Origin: Ignavibacteriaceae bacterium
GTDB taxonomy: Bacteria; Bacteroidota; Ignavibacteria; Ignavibacteriales; Ignavibacteriaceae
Assembly (NCBI GenBank): GCA_013360295.1
Contig: JABWCL010000002.1
Span: 1-64,000, forward strand
Reading direction: 5' to 3'
Length of the DNA: 64,000 nucleotides
Shown here: positions 43,524 through 52,667 of the stretch, piece after piece
Numbering within the stretch: the first letter of the stretch is position 1
Layout: the number at the start of each line of letters is the position of its first letter
Made by a program: the position numbers and the translations under genes
Notes under the pieces: model-generated
What the model was told of the DNA's origin: nothing
What the model saw: only the letters and a program-made list of their open reading frames with translations
Database searches by the model: none

Positions 43524-43676
43524 CACCGCTCTTAATAAAGTTTATTTCCCCCTATTTAAAAATCACTTCGAGTACTATCCAAACAATAGTGTTATGATCC
43601 AATTAAACATCCCTCCATGTTAAAAGGGAAATGTTGCATTTTTATAGATATCATTTACCAAAAAGAGTTATCTTAA

Positions 43677-44756
43677 CCGGATATTATTTCCATATTTATT
43701 TATTTAATACAAATAAATTGTACTGTTAATATTATTAGTCGGCAAGAAACTGTTAAAGATATAAATGCGGTCAGGAAACTGACGGTTCTCTGGGCATTCA
43801 ATGAAGCTGCCCTCGGAGGAATATTACACGCGATCAGGTTTCCTTTTACAGGGCTGATAATAGCCTCACTTGCAGTAATATTAATATCACTTATTGCCTT
43901 TACCTCCAGAGATAAGAAGCAGATAATAAATTCAACATTAATAGTGATCGCGGTCAAGTTTATCGTCAGCCCGCATTCCCCGGTTACGGCTCATTTCGCG
44001 GTACTAATTCAGGGAATAGCCGGTTATGTCATCTACTCTCTGTTTGGCTGCAGCAAATTTTCAACAGCACTGCACGGATCCTTCGCTCTTGTCTACTCCG
44101 CTTTCCAAAAACTGATAACCGCAACAATTCTGTTTGGAATGGACTTCTGGAGATCTTTTGATCACTTTATTTCATCCACAATTCTTCCCCTTTTTTCTAT
44201 TCGGGAGAGCGAATCATCTTCCGCACTCCTGTTGATTGTAATATTGTATCTGCTGATATATTTAATAGTCGGGATATTTACCGGACTCTTTGCTTCATCT
44301 GTTCCTCATCTGGTTGAGGGTAAAAAAGAAGAAGTACTCGGAAAATTCAGATTGTTAAAATCCACCAAGGATCCTGACAAATTTGATTCAAGGAAACTAA
44401 AAACAAGGTTGATTCTCTTTCTGGTTCTTATTATTGCTGCAGCCCTGACCTATGCCATTCCTCTGCTGTCAAAGGAAAGCACTCAGTGGATAATAATGTT
44501 GTTAATCAGAACCGTAGCTATTCTTATTGTCTGGCTTTACATACTCTCCCCCCTATTGAAATATCTGCTAAGATCGCGCGTATTGCTATTGGTGAGACGA
44601 GAGGAAATTGAAAATGTAATTTCACGATTCGGAAAAATAAAATCTTATACTCTTTTTTCCCTCAGATATTCCCTGCAGAATAAAGTATATTTACGGATTC
44701 AGACGTTTATTCTAACATTAATAATACTTGTACTTTATGAAGGCGAACCAGGTTAG
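43677..44756 (+). CDS. Putative multi-helix membrane protein, start codon uncertain
   Basis: A membrane protein with at least eight hydrophobic segments. The frame is open from 43677, but the first ordinary start codon is GTG at 43944. The upstream part looks coding and conserved in character (VLWAFNEAALGGILHAIRF, then a helix GLIIASLAVILISLIAF), so the true N-terminus probably lies before 43800 at a rare start, or the sequence carries a small error. The glycine-rich first helices recall ECF-transporter S components, but I cannot assign a family with confidence. It overlaps an NTPase gene by 20 bases, which suggests a functional pair. Confidence 0.6.
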   Translation, partial: PDIISIFIYLIQINCTVNIISRQETVKDINAVRKLTVLWAFNEAALGGILHAIRFPFTGLIIASLAVILISLIAFTSRDKKQIINSTLIVIAVKFIVSPHSPVTAHFAVLIQGIAGYVIYSLFGCSKFSTALHGSFALVYSAFQKLITATILFGMDFWRSFDHFISSTILPLFSIRESESSSALLLIVILYLLIYLIVGIFTGLFASSVPHLVEGKKEEVLGKFRLLKSTKDPDKFDSRKLKTRLILFLVLIIAAALTYAIPLLSKESTQWIIMLLIRTVAILIVWLYILSPLLKYLLRSRVLLLVRREEIENVISRFGKIKSYTLFSLRYSLQNKVYLRIQTFILTLIILVLYEGEPG

Positions 44757-45210
44757 AGAGACATATCTCGTCACTGGCCAGGTGCACTCCGGAAAAACAA
44801 CTTCGGTTATGTCATATTTCCGTACAGAAAAAAATATCTCCGGACTTTATGCGCCGGTGATTGACGGCAAGAGATTTATTTACTCTATTCACAATAAAAC
44901 CCTTATTCCATTGGAGGCAGATAGCGGGACAAAGGAAGCAGATATAATAAGAACAAAAAATTATAACTTCAGTGCACACTCCTTTGACCAGGCGCGAATG
45001 AACCTGCTTTGTGCACTGGCTACGGATACGGAATGGCTGGTAATTGATGAGGTCGGGATACTCGAATTGAGAGATTCCGGATATGAACCGGCGCTCACAA
45101 AAATCATAAAAGATCTGCAGCCCAACAGGAAATTGGTTATGGTCGTACGTGAGGCTGTCCTTGAAGAAGTAAAGAATAAATACTCACTTAGCTTTTTATC
45201 TCTTCCGTGA
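44737..45210 (+). CDS. THEP1-like nucleoside-triphosphatase
   Basis: A 157-residue P-loop protein of the NTPase_1/THEP1 type. Walker A is VTGQVHSGKTTSVM at about residue 11, and Walker B is WLVIDEVGILELRDSG at about 101. Between them lies a beta-rich segment without further motifs. I chose ATG at 44737; a TTG nine bases earlier is also in frame. It overlaps the membrane protein gene by 20 bases and ends with no other gene on this strand for 4 kb. The family's cellular role is poorly known; here it may serve as an accessory NTPase to the membrane protein. Confidence 0.75.
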   Translation: MKANQVRETYLVTGQVHSGKTTSVMSYFRTEKNISGLYAPVIDGKRFIYSIHNKTLIPLEADSGTKEADIIRTKNYNFSAHSFDQARMNLLCALATDTEWLVIDEVGILELRDSGYEPALTKIIKDLQPNRKLVMVVREAVLEEVKNKYSLSFLSLP

Positions 45211-45357
45211 CAATATATGGAGCTTTTTTACAAACCAACGCCGCGAATCATTACGGGAATACCTGATCAGACTTTAGATAATAAGTAAGAACTTCACACA
45301 GTATATTAAGGAACCTGTTCCAATAGTGCTACCCATATTTCATTAAATTCCCAATGA

Positions 45358-46743
45358 CTATTTATGAAATTTCTTTATGAACTCTTCCACCTCAGGTAGC
45401 CCTCCCTGATACACCAGGTATCCATTGTAAGGTTCGCGTTTAGTAATATCATCACATATAGGTGTAAGCATTATCCGTTTTACTTCCTCCGGCACATTCG
45501 TCTGCCCCAAAGCCCAGCCTAATTTGATATAAGCTACTTCAGGCAGCATATTGGCGGCAGGAACAATTCCCTTTGCCATAAGGTCACGTCCGGTATCGTA
45601 AACAAACATATGAACATATCCCCATAAGGTCTGAACTGTCATATATATATGTACACCTTTCTTAGCCGCGCGTTCTATCGCCGGGTAAATCGGTTTATTT
45701 ACGTGCCCTAATCCTGTACCCGCGATAATTATTCCCTTGTAACCATTGTCGACCAGAGAGTCAATAATATCCGGGAACATATTCGGATAATAGTAAACCA
45801 TCGCGACTTTCTCCTCAAACACCGGCGTAATAACCACTTTCCTGTCTTTCCTCCTGTGGTTATACTCCTTCTTTATCGGTTTGACGCCTTTTGTTGTTAC
45901 GGTTGCTAAGGGCGTGTCGCCGATAGTTCTGAAAGTGGATCTGTATGAGGAATGCATTTTACGAACGCGGGTGCCTCGGTGCAGCAAACCGTATTCATCG
46001 GATGTAGGGCCAAACATACTCACCATCACTTCGGCGATATCACCGTGACCGGCAGCATACGCAGCGTGCTGAAGGTTGAGAGCGGCATCGGAACTGGGAC
46101 GGTCCGAAGATCTCTGTGAACCAACAAGAATGATAGGAACCGGCGGATTCTGCACCATAAAAGAAAGAGCCGTTGCTGTATGATGAAGAGTGTCTGTTCC
46201 GTGTCCGATTATGATGCCGTCAATTCCGTTTTCGATTTCCTTACCGATCGCAACAGCAAGTTTTTTATACTGCTCCGGCCCCATATTCTCACTGAACACA
46301 GCAAAAAGTTTTTCTGTCGTAAGGTTGCAGATTTTAGCTAGTTCAGGAACAGCGCCGTAAAGTTCCCCGGGAGAGAATGCGGGTATTACTGCTCCGGTAC
46401 GGTAATCTAGCCTTGAAGCGATTGTTCCGCCGGTACCAAGAAGTTTTACCTTTGGCAATCCCTTCGTATACGGAAATTCCTTTTCGGGTATTTTATATAC
46501 CGCCTTTTTATATCCGGTTTCAATAATACCGGTTATTGTATCAATGTCTATTCCGATATTGTAGCCTGTAGGGATCTTTACAACAATGTGTAAATCATCG
46601 TCATTTTCGGCCCTGGGAAGTACAGTTCCTAAAAACTTTCCTCTTGTGGAATCAATCTCCACCTGACCCCAAACCCTGATATTATACTTCATCAGAGTTT
46701 CAAGCGCGCGTCCTTTATAACCTTGAAAAATGTCATCTGCCAT
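45358..46743 (-). CDS. gatD: Glutamyl-tRNA(Gln) amidotransferase subunit D (archaeal type)
   Basis: GatD is the asparaginase-like subunit that frees ammonia from an amide donor for GatE. The 461-residue protein has the GatD N-terminal extension (about 1-90; GYKGRALETLMKYN, LPRAENDDDLHIVVKIPTGYNIG), absent from plain asparaginases. The asparaginase core then shows KLLGTGGTIASRLDY with the first catalytic Thr at about residue 104, IIIGHGTDTLHHTATALSF with the second, and VGSQRSSDRPSSDAALNL. The C-terminal LPEVAYIKLGWALGQT matches GatD. The gatE gene lies directly upstream. GatDE is described as archaeal, which makes it remarkable here. Confidence 0.93.
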   Translation of the reverse strand: MADDIFQGYKGRALETLMKYNIRVWGQVEIDSTRGKFLGTVLPRAENDDDLHIVVKIPTGYNIGIDIDTITGIIETGYKKAVYKIPEKEFPYTKGLPKVKLLGTGGTIASRLDYRTGAVIPAFSPGELYGAVPELAKICNLTTEKLFAVFSENMGPEQYKKLAVAIGKEIENGIDGIIIGHGTDTLHHTATALSFMVQNPPVPIILVGSQRSSDRPSSDAALNLQHAAYAAGHGDIAEVMVSMFGPTSDEYGLLHRGTRVRKMHSSYRSTFRTIGDTPLATVTTKGVKPIKKEYNHRRKDRKVVITPVFEEKVAMVYYYPNMFPDIIDSLVDNGYKGIIIAGTGLGHVNKPIYPAIERAAKKGVHIYMTVQTLWGYVHMFVYDTGRDLMAKGIVPAANMLPEVAYIKLGWALGQTNVPEEVKRIMLTPICDDITKREPYNGYLVYQGGLPEVEEFIKKFHK

Positions 46744-46878
46744 TTAATTACTATACTTAATATTTCTATAAAAATTACTTCTGATACTGCTTAATCTAAT
46801 CTTGATTCCCAAACTGATTAAATATTGACCGTACTTTCAAAAACATTTTACCCGTTTCTTAATTCATGATTTTAGTTC

Positions 46879-48843
46879 TTAAACCTGAATAATTCTTTTC
46901 CGTAGTTCTCTCAGATCAACATTCCCCTCCGCGACCCTGCGCAACTGGCCCATTATCCAATTTGTACAGGCATCGGGGGATTCAGATTTATGATCTTTCA
47001 TAAAGCGCTGCTTAAGAAAACCTATTCTCGCTGCGATATCATCCTTGCTGCTTTTTCGGAAGCGGATACTCTCAAGTATGGAGTTAAAGTCCATATTCGG
47101 GTGCTCATAGATGAGAGGAAGCATCCTTACCGCCAGATCAAACTGCAGTTTCTCCTTTTTTAGGAAAGAAAAAAGATCGAAGATCAAATCATAATTGAAG
47201 TCGGGCGAAGCAGTATAATGCCCTTCAACATACTTTAGCCTGTGACCAAAAAATAAACCGGTAAACTTCGGGAAAACTCTGAGCTGAGTGTGTATCTTTT
47301 CTATAACCGGAAAAAGGTTCTTTCTGAAGATGTATGTAAATGTGTCCTCAGGTACTTCCCACTCCTTCAGTCTGTGATAAAAAATTATCACATCATCCGG
47401 CAAATTATTTCTTATCTGTTCGATATATTCATTTGAGAGAGGAATCGCGGCAGAATCCGTATCGGGATACATTCTGTCCGCCCCTGGAAGGACACGCTCA
47501 AAAATTGTTGTACCATCGGGGTAAGATTTTCTTGTTTCTTTCGGTACTCCTTCAAATGCCATCCTGCATCTTTCGCTGATCGTTTCAAGAGCGGTAGTGA
47601 TATCTTCCTCAGGACCCCAGAATATTAACTGCGCGTCACCTTTTTTTACACCAAGTATTTCCTTTATTTTATCCCATTCAAACGGGCTTATCATCTGCAT
47701 AAAGTCTTCTGAATGAGTCATATTAGGTTTTTCTAAACAGGCAATCACTTTCAAACGGTTGGTCAGTTCATCCGCGAAGGTCTTTCCGGGCTGGAGAAAA
47801 TGGGAGAGTATCCCCGCGAATCCGGGAAGATTCACTGCTACGACCTTGTACTTTTGTCCCCCTTCCTTCTCCATAAGTTGGAGGCGGAGGACTTTTTTAT
47901 CAATATAACTCCAATCGGTTTTCCAGGAAGCATAGTCACTTATTCTGTCCAGCAGCTTTTTCCGGATCGCGAGCAGCGCCCATTGCCTGAAGGCTTCATT
48001 ATGAGTCAGTTTAGGAATCCACTTGATTCGTGATACTCCTTTTATCTCTACTCTTGATCCGCCCGCGCAGCTAACGTTAACATCCTGCCGTGAAGCCCCC
48101 ATGCCAGTACGCACGTTGCCGGTGCTCCTGTTGAGGAAACGGATGTAGTTACAAGTTTCAGCAACCTCGTTTGGATTCACGCATTCGGGGTGTGTTACTA
48201 CTTCGATCAGCGGCATACCAAGCCTGTCAGTTTTATACACTCTTACGTGGCCGATATCCGATATTTCCCGGCAGGAATCTTCTTCAATGCTTAATTGTAT
48301 CAGCCTTATTTTTTTGTGTGACAAAGGAAGTTCGCCGCCAACTCCGATAATTGCAGTCCGCTGAAATCCAGTAGGTATGCTTCCGTCAAGATACTGTTTC
48401 CTGGTTATGTGGACTTCCCCCACGATATTCATTTTACAGAGCATTGCAATCTTTAAGGAGATCCCCAGAGCTTCCCTGTTTATCGAAAAAGGCGGTGTGT
48501 CATCAACTTCATATGTACAGGTAGTTACATTCTTAATGTGATAGATAATTTCTTTCCGTGTTCTGAACTCCATAAGCGCTGTACCGTCATATTCTCCCAA
48601 CTCACTCAGAGTCGGTCTCATATGCCGGATGAGTTCCGCGTCGTAGTCGTCACTATTCTGAAATACTCCTGCGGGACAGTGGCAGAACAGTTTTTCTTTG
48701 GTTAAGAGTTGCTGGTGGACTTCAAGCCCGGACATAAATCCGATCCTGTCGTAATCTTCCTGGGTGGCTTTGTTCAGAGGTACATACCCTATTTCACGAA
48801 GAGTGTTTTCGTAGTTCTCGTGAGGGTTAATTGGATTCTGCAT
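46879..48843 (-). CDS. gatE: Glutamyl-tRNA(Gln) amidotransferase subunit E (archaeal type)
   Basis: GatE phosphorylates and amidates the glutamate of Glu-tRNA(Gln) using ammonia from GatD. The 654-residue protein is related to GatB but longer. It has the kinase core start GFMSGLEVHQQL with a metal-site CHCPAG, the GatB/E block PLIEVVTHPE...VRTGMGASRQDVNVS, and the GatE-specific GAD insertion (about 280-410; KGVSRIKW, GPEEDITTALETI). The YqeY-like tail region is at the C-terminus (NWIMGQLRRVAEGNVDLRELR). The gene precedes gatD by 135 bases on the same strand. No Shine-Dalgarno sequence stands out at its ATG. Confidence 0.93.
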   Translation of the reverse strand: MQNPINPHENYENTLREIGYVPLNKATQEDYDRIGFMSGLEVHQQLLTKEKLFCHCPAGVFQNSDDYDAELIRHMRPTLSELGEYDGTALMEFRTRKEIIYHIKNVTTCTYEVDDTPPFSINREALGISLKIAMLCKMNIVGEVHITRKQYLDGSIPTGFQRTAIIGVGGELPLSHKKIRLIQLSIEEDSCREISDIGHVRVYKTDRLGMPLIEVVTHPECVNPNEVAETCNYIRFLNRSTGNVRTGMGASRQDVNVSCAGGSRVEIKGVSRIKWIPKLTHNEAFRQWALLAIRKKLLDRISDYASWKTDWSYIDKKVLRLQLMEKEGGQKYKVVAVNLPGFAGILSHFLQPGKTFADELTNRLKVIACLEKPNMTHSEDFMQMISPFEWDKIKEILGVKKGDAQLIFWGPEEDITTALETISERCRMAFEGVPKETRKSYPDGTTIFERVLPGADRMYPDTDSAAIPLSNEYIEQIRNNLPDDVIIFYHRLKEWEVPEDTFTYIFRKNLFPVIEKIHTQLRVFPKFTGLFFGHRLKYVEGHYTASPDFNYDLIFDLFSFLKKEKLQFDLAVRMLPLIYEHPNMDFNSILESIRFRKSSKDDIAARIGFLKQRFMKDHKSESPDACTNWIMGQLRRVAEGNVDLRELRKRIIQV

Positions 48844-49145
48844 AAATAGCTATAAAATATTATTCGTATGTCAAAATTAAAAAACTTTTTCTATTTAACC
48901 TTACTTAATAATCTTACCCGGCTTTAACATATGAAAGGGACAATGGTGATTTTTCACAAAAAGCGGGTAAATAAACTGCAGAGAGATGAACAGTAACCGG
49001 TTCCGTATTCTCTTAAAATATCAAGGATTAGGGCAGGTCAGGATTCTTAATCAGCTGATTTGGATCATTAAGCTATTTCAATTATCGGCGGATTTTTCTT
49101 AAGTTTGATTGTATTACTAAAACTTTAGTCGCGGAAAAGCTTTAA
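48844..49145. other. Divergent intergenic region
   Basis: These 302 bases separate gatE from the helicase gene on the other strand. They are AT-rich and must hold promoters in both directions. I see no gene, clear repeat or terminator, and no element strong enough to name. Confidence 0.5.
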
Positions 49146-52100
49146 TTGTTAACCAGTCACCAAAACGAAGCCCTAGATTATTCACATCATATTTCTCTGA
49201 CGGCAAACGCGGGATCGGGGAAAACACTTGTTCTGACGAACCGGTTCATTAATATTGCCCTTCGTCCCGATATCAGCCTCAGAGAGATAGTCGCTATAAC
49301 ATTTACTGACCAGGCTGCCGCGGAACTTCAGGAAAAGATATCCCGCCGCGTCGAATCGGAAATTGAAGCTGCAGAAGACCGGAAACAAAAAGCCAGGCTC
49401 AAATCCCTCAGACAGCAGCTCTCTTCCGCAAATATCTCAACTATTCACTCATTCTGCATTTCTTTGCTCCGGAGGTACCCCGTTGAAGCAGGGCTCGACG
49501 CCGGTTTTGCTGCCATTGATAAAAATCAAACTAATGAACTGATCCTTCTTTCGGTAGAGGCTATGATCAAGGAGGCTTTTGCTGATGTTCGAAGCGTTGA
49601 TAAACTGAAAGAAGTCGTCAGGATCTTAGGCTCACTTAATAATCTTAAGAAACAGATAATCAACCTTATACAAAACAGAAAAAACTTTCTGGATCTTTAC
49701 GATCGGGTTTATAAAACCGGCTACGATCAGATACTTGATTTTTATAAAAAGACTAAAAATGAAAACGCTGATATATGGGCAGGGATTATCAAAAATGAAT
49801 ACTTCCCCATAATGGCTGAAGTAAACCAATATGTCAGGTGTAATAACCCAAAAGCAAAAGCAGTTACCGACATTGATAAAAACATTAAAGCCCTTCGATC
49901 AGCGGGTGCATCGGAGTGCATTTTGGGTTTTATCAGACTGACTGAAACTATGTTGACAGAGAAGGGAGAATTCCGGAAGAATTATCTTGGCGAGGCTCTC
50001 TTTACAAGTGAAATTAAGTCTATTCACACACTGCGGGTAGCACTCTCATCGGCGGTACCGGGGGACGATGAAGATAAACTGGAAAAGCTTTCTGAATTCA
50101 GCCTTACAATTTGCAGGCTTTTCGATTCAGCTCTCAGGCAGTATGAAAAGCGAAAAAGAGGCCACGGCTATCTCGACTTTGAAGATATCTTGCTTTACAC
50201 CCAGAGGGTATTGAAAATAGAGAGTGTTCTGGAAGATCTGGCTGACAGGTATAAATACATTATGATCGATGAGTATCAGGATACAAACGATTTACAGTAC
50301 GAGATATTCCTCCCAATCCTAAAAGAATTACAGAACGGAAACCTTTTTGTCGTCGGAGACGATAAACAAAGCATCTATATGTTCAGGGATGCTGAATTAA
50401 AGGTCTTCGAAAAAACAAAGGAACTAATAAGCGCAAATAACGGAAAGATCCTCTCATTGCCTGAGAGCTTCCGGATGTCACCGCCTCTGGCTTTCTTTAA
50501 CAACTATGTATTTGAACACATCTTACAGAATCCTGATAAAAACTTCAACGAGGTGGGACACCAGCACATCATCTGCGCGAAGCAAACAGATATCGAAGGC
50601 GGAGTTGAGTTTCTCATTCCGCAGTGGAGTAGTGATGAAAAAGCGCCTCCCACAGCCCAGAAAACCGAAATCCTGGCAGCGCTTACCGCAAAGTGGATAA
50701 TAAATTTTCTGGGACGGGAAGAAATTACAGGCAAGTTCTCGTATAAAAATATCGCCATCCTCTGCAGAAGAAGGAATAAATTCCCTGCGCTGGAAAAGCA
50801 ACTTGCGCTGCAGGGTATTCCCTATACAATTGTCGGAGGTACCGGTTACTTTCAGCGCCAGCTGATTCTTGATTTTTACAATCTTTTTTCTTTTCTCATT
50901 TCCAGGGAAAATGACCACGCTTTGGCGGCTTTACTTAGGTCTCCATTCTTTATGATACCGGATACGACTCTATTTAAAATCACGAAATCTCCAGGCAACA
51001 GCCTCTGGGACAAGGCCGCTTTCTTAGCAAATACTGACCGGGAGCTGTCGTTTGCACTAAAAAAACTTCAGATTTATATTTCACTCTCATTGTCATCAGG
51101 CGCGCTTTCTGTAATACGGATGATTTGCAGGGATACCGGTTATCTCGCTGTGATAGCATCAAGGCGCAACGGAGAACAGGAATATCAGAATTTCAGGAAG
51201 TTTATTACTCTTACAACGAATTTCTTCTCCGTGGGAAAAAGGAATTTATACGACTTCGTTACTTATCTTAAAGAAGCCGTGGATAACATCGAAGATGAAG
51301 CACAGGCTGAACTGGTGGAAGAGGACGATAAAGTTAAGATAATGACAATCCACCAGGCAAAAGGCCTTGAGTTCGAAGCGGTTCTTTTGTTCGACCTTAA
51401 TGAAACATATAACACCCATAGCTTAAAAAAGGGGGAAGTGATTCTTGATAAAGAATTCGGGATCCTCACAAAATTACCTGTTCAAAATAATTACACGGGC
51501 GAGTATTCCGCGCCTTCAGTTGCAAATTTCAGTTCTCTGAAAAACAGCAGGAAACTGTTGGCAGAGCATAAACGACTGCTTTATGTCGCCTGCACACGGG
51601 CAAAGAATTATCTGGCAATTGCCGCATTCAACCGCCTGCCGGAAAGGAATTCTTACTTCTCTCTCCTTTGTGACGGATTACAGAGTACAACCGGTGTTTT
51701 CGATAATATGACGATATCCGGTGAACTCGAGATGCTTGTGGATATAGAGCGCGACCGGATTGAAAAAAAGAATATTACCCTGGACTTCAAATTATTCAGC
51801 GGCGCTGAGGATGTTGAGAAACAGCCCTTCCATCAGGAAATAATCGCTCGAAAATCAGACTATGAATCGTCCATACCCGATAAACAAAGCGGTGAGATTA
51901 TTTCAGCGACAATCTATGCGGTATACAAAAGCTGCCCTGTAAAATATTATCTGACATACCGGCTCGGGTATGGTGATATATTGGACCAGTTCGAACTGAT
52001 GAAAAAAGAGAAATCCGATACTGTGCTAATAAATAGAGACGATGAGATAGTATTCCCGGAACCAAAGGTACTGGGAAATCTTATGCACAGGATTCTGGAG

Positions 52101-52667
52101 AAAAAGCCGGTTGACCTTACGGACGAGACACTGAGATCAATAATCATCTCCGAACTTTCACTCGAGCATTCGCCGGCACCGCAACTGGAAAGATATATTA
52201 AGGAACTCGCCGGCAATGTGCACTCCTCTCAGGTGTTTTCCCGTATCTCGTCGTCAGATAATGTTTTTAATGAGTACTCCCTCTCTGTCAAAGCCGGGGA
52301 TTTTGTATTATTCGGCAGGCTGGATAAACTGGTACTTGCTCAGGATCGTGCCTTAATAATTGACTACAAAACAGGTGATCTTACGGGAGATGATGAGAAG
52401 ATACGATTTTACACCGATCAGTTAAGGTTTTATGCATTTATCGTTGGTAGAATATATCCATTAATCGAAAATTTCGAATTAATACTTTTGCCCGTAAAGA
52501 AACCTGATTCCCCTGTCATTGTTCAGGTAAATAGAAAAGATATTGACGGTATTGGCGCCGAAGTAAAAGGCATAATAGAAGATATCAGATCTGATAATTT
52601 TGTTAAGAATACCCTGCATTGTAAATTTTGCAGATATTATCAAAAAAATAATTGTGCGTATCCATAA
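49146..52667 (+). CDS. AddA/RecB-like UvrD helicase with C-terminal iron-sulfur nuclease
   Basis: A 1173-residue superfamily 1 helicase-nuclease, probably for recombinational repair of double-strand breaks. The helicase core starts with the Q motif and Walker A (ISLTANAGSGKTLVL) and contains ITFTDQAAAEL, STIHSFCISLLRR, IMIDEYQDTNDLQYEI, VGDDKQSIYMFRDAE, MTIHQAKGLEFEAV and LLYVACTRAKN. A PD-(D/E)XK nuclease lies in the last 250 residues (ALIIDYKTGDL). Cysteines at SCPVKYYL and at the end (CKFCRYYQKNNC) could form the iron-sulfur staple known from AddB/Cas4-type nucleases. The start is TTG at 49146, after GGAAAAGC. No addB lies next to it. Confidence 0.87.
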   Translation: MLTSHQNEALDYSHHISLTANAGSGKTLVLTNRFINIALRPDISLREIVAITFTDQAAAELQEKISRRVESEIEAAEDRKQKARLKSLRQQLSSANISTIHSFCISLLRRYPVEAGLDAGFAAIDKNQTNELILLSVEAMIKEAFADVRSVDKLKEVVRILGSLNNLKKQIINLIQNRKNFLDLYDRVYKTGYDQILDFYKKTKNENADIWAGIIKNEYFPIMAEVNQYVRCNNPKAKAVTDIDKNIKALRSAGASECILGFIRLTETMLTEKGEFRKNYLGEALFTSEIKSIHTLRVALSSAVPGDDEDKLEKLSEFSLTICRLFDSALRQYEKRKRGHGYLDFEDILLYTQRVLKIESVLEDLADRYKYIMIDEYQDTNDLQYEIFLPILKELQNGNLFVVGDDKQSIYMFRDAELKVFEKTKELISANNGKILSLPESFRMSPPLAFFNNYVFEHILQNPDKNFNEVGHQHIICAKQTDIEGGVEFLIPQWSSDEKAPPTAQKTEILAALTAKWIINFLGREEITGKFSYKNIAILCRRRNKFPALEKQLALQGIPYTIVGGTGYFQRQLILDFYNLFSFLISRENDHALAALLRSPFFMIPDTTLFKITKSPGNSLWDKAAFLANTDRELSFALKKLQIYISLSLSSGALSVIRMICRDTGYLAVIASRRNGEQEYQNFRKFITLTTNFFSVGKRNLYDFVTYLKEAVDNIEDEAQAELVEEDDKVKIMTIHQAKGLEFEAVLLFDLNETYNTHSLKKGEVILDKEFGILTKLPVQNNYTGEYSAPSVANFSSLKNSRKLLAEHKRLLYVACTRAKNYLAIAAFNRLPERNSYFSLLCDGLQSTTGVFDNMTISGELEMLVDIERDRIEKKNITLDFKLFSGAEDVEKQPFHQEIIARKSDYESSIPDKQSGEIISATIYAVYKSCPVKYYLTYRLGYGDILDQFELMKKEKSDTVLINRDDEIVFPEPKVLGNLMHRILEKKPVDLTDETLRSIIISELSLEHSPAPQLERYIKELAGNVHSSQVFSRISSSDNVFNEYSLSVKAGDFVLFGRLDKLVLAQDRALIIDYKTGDLTGDDEKIRFYTDQLRFYAFIVGRIYPLIENFELILLPVKKPDSPVIVQVNRKDIDGIGAEVKGIIEDIRSDNFVKNTLHCKFCRYYQKNNCAYP

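Noticed and set aside
51947-52216. Serine-rich minus-strand open frame within the helicase gene
   Set aside because: It is a shadow of the coding strand with low-complexity Ser content and no start signals.
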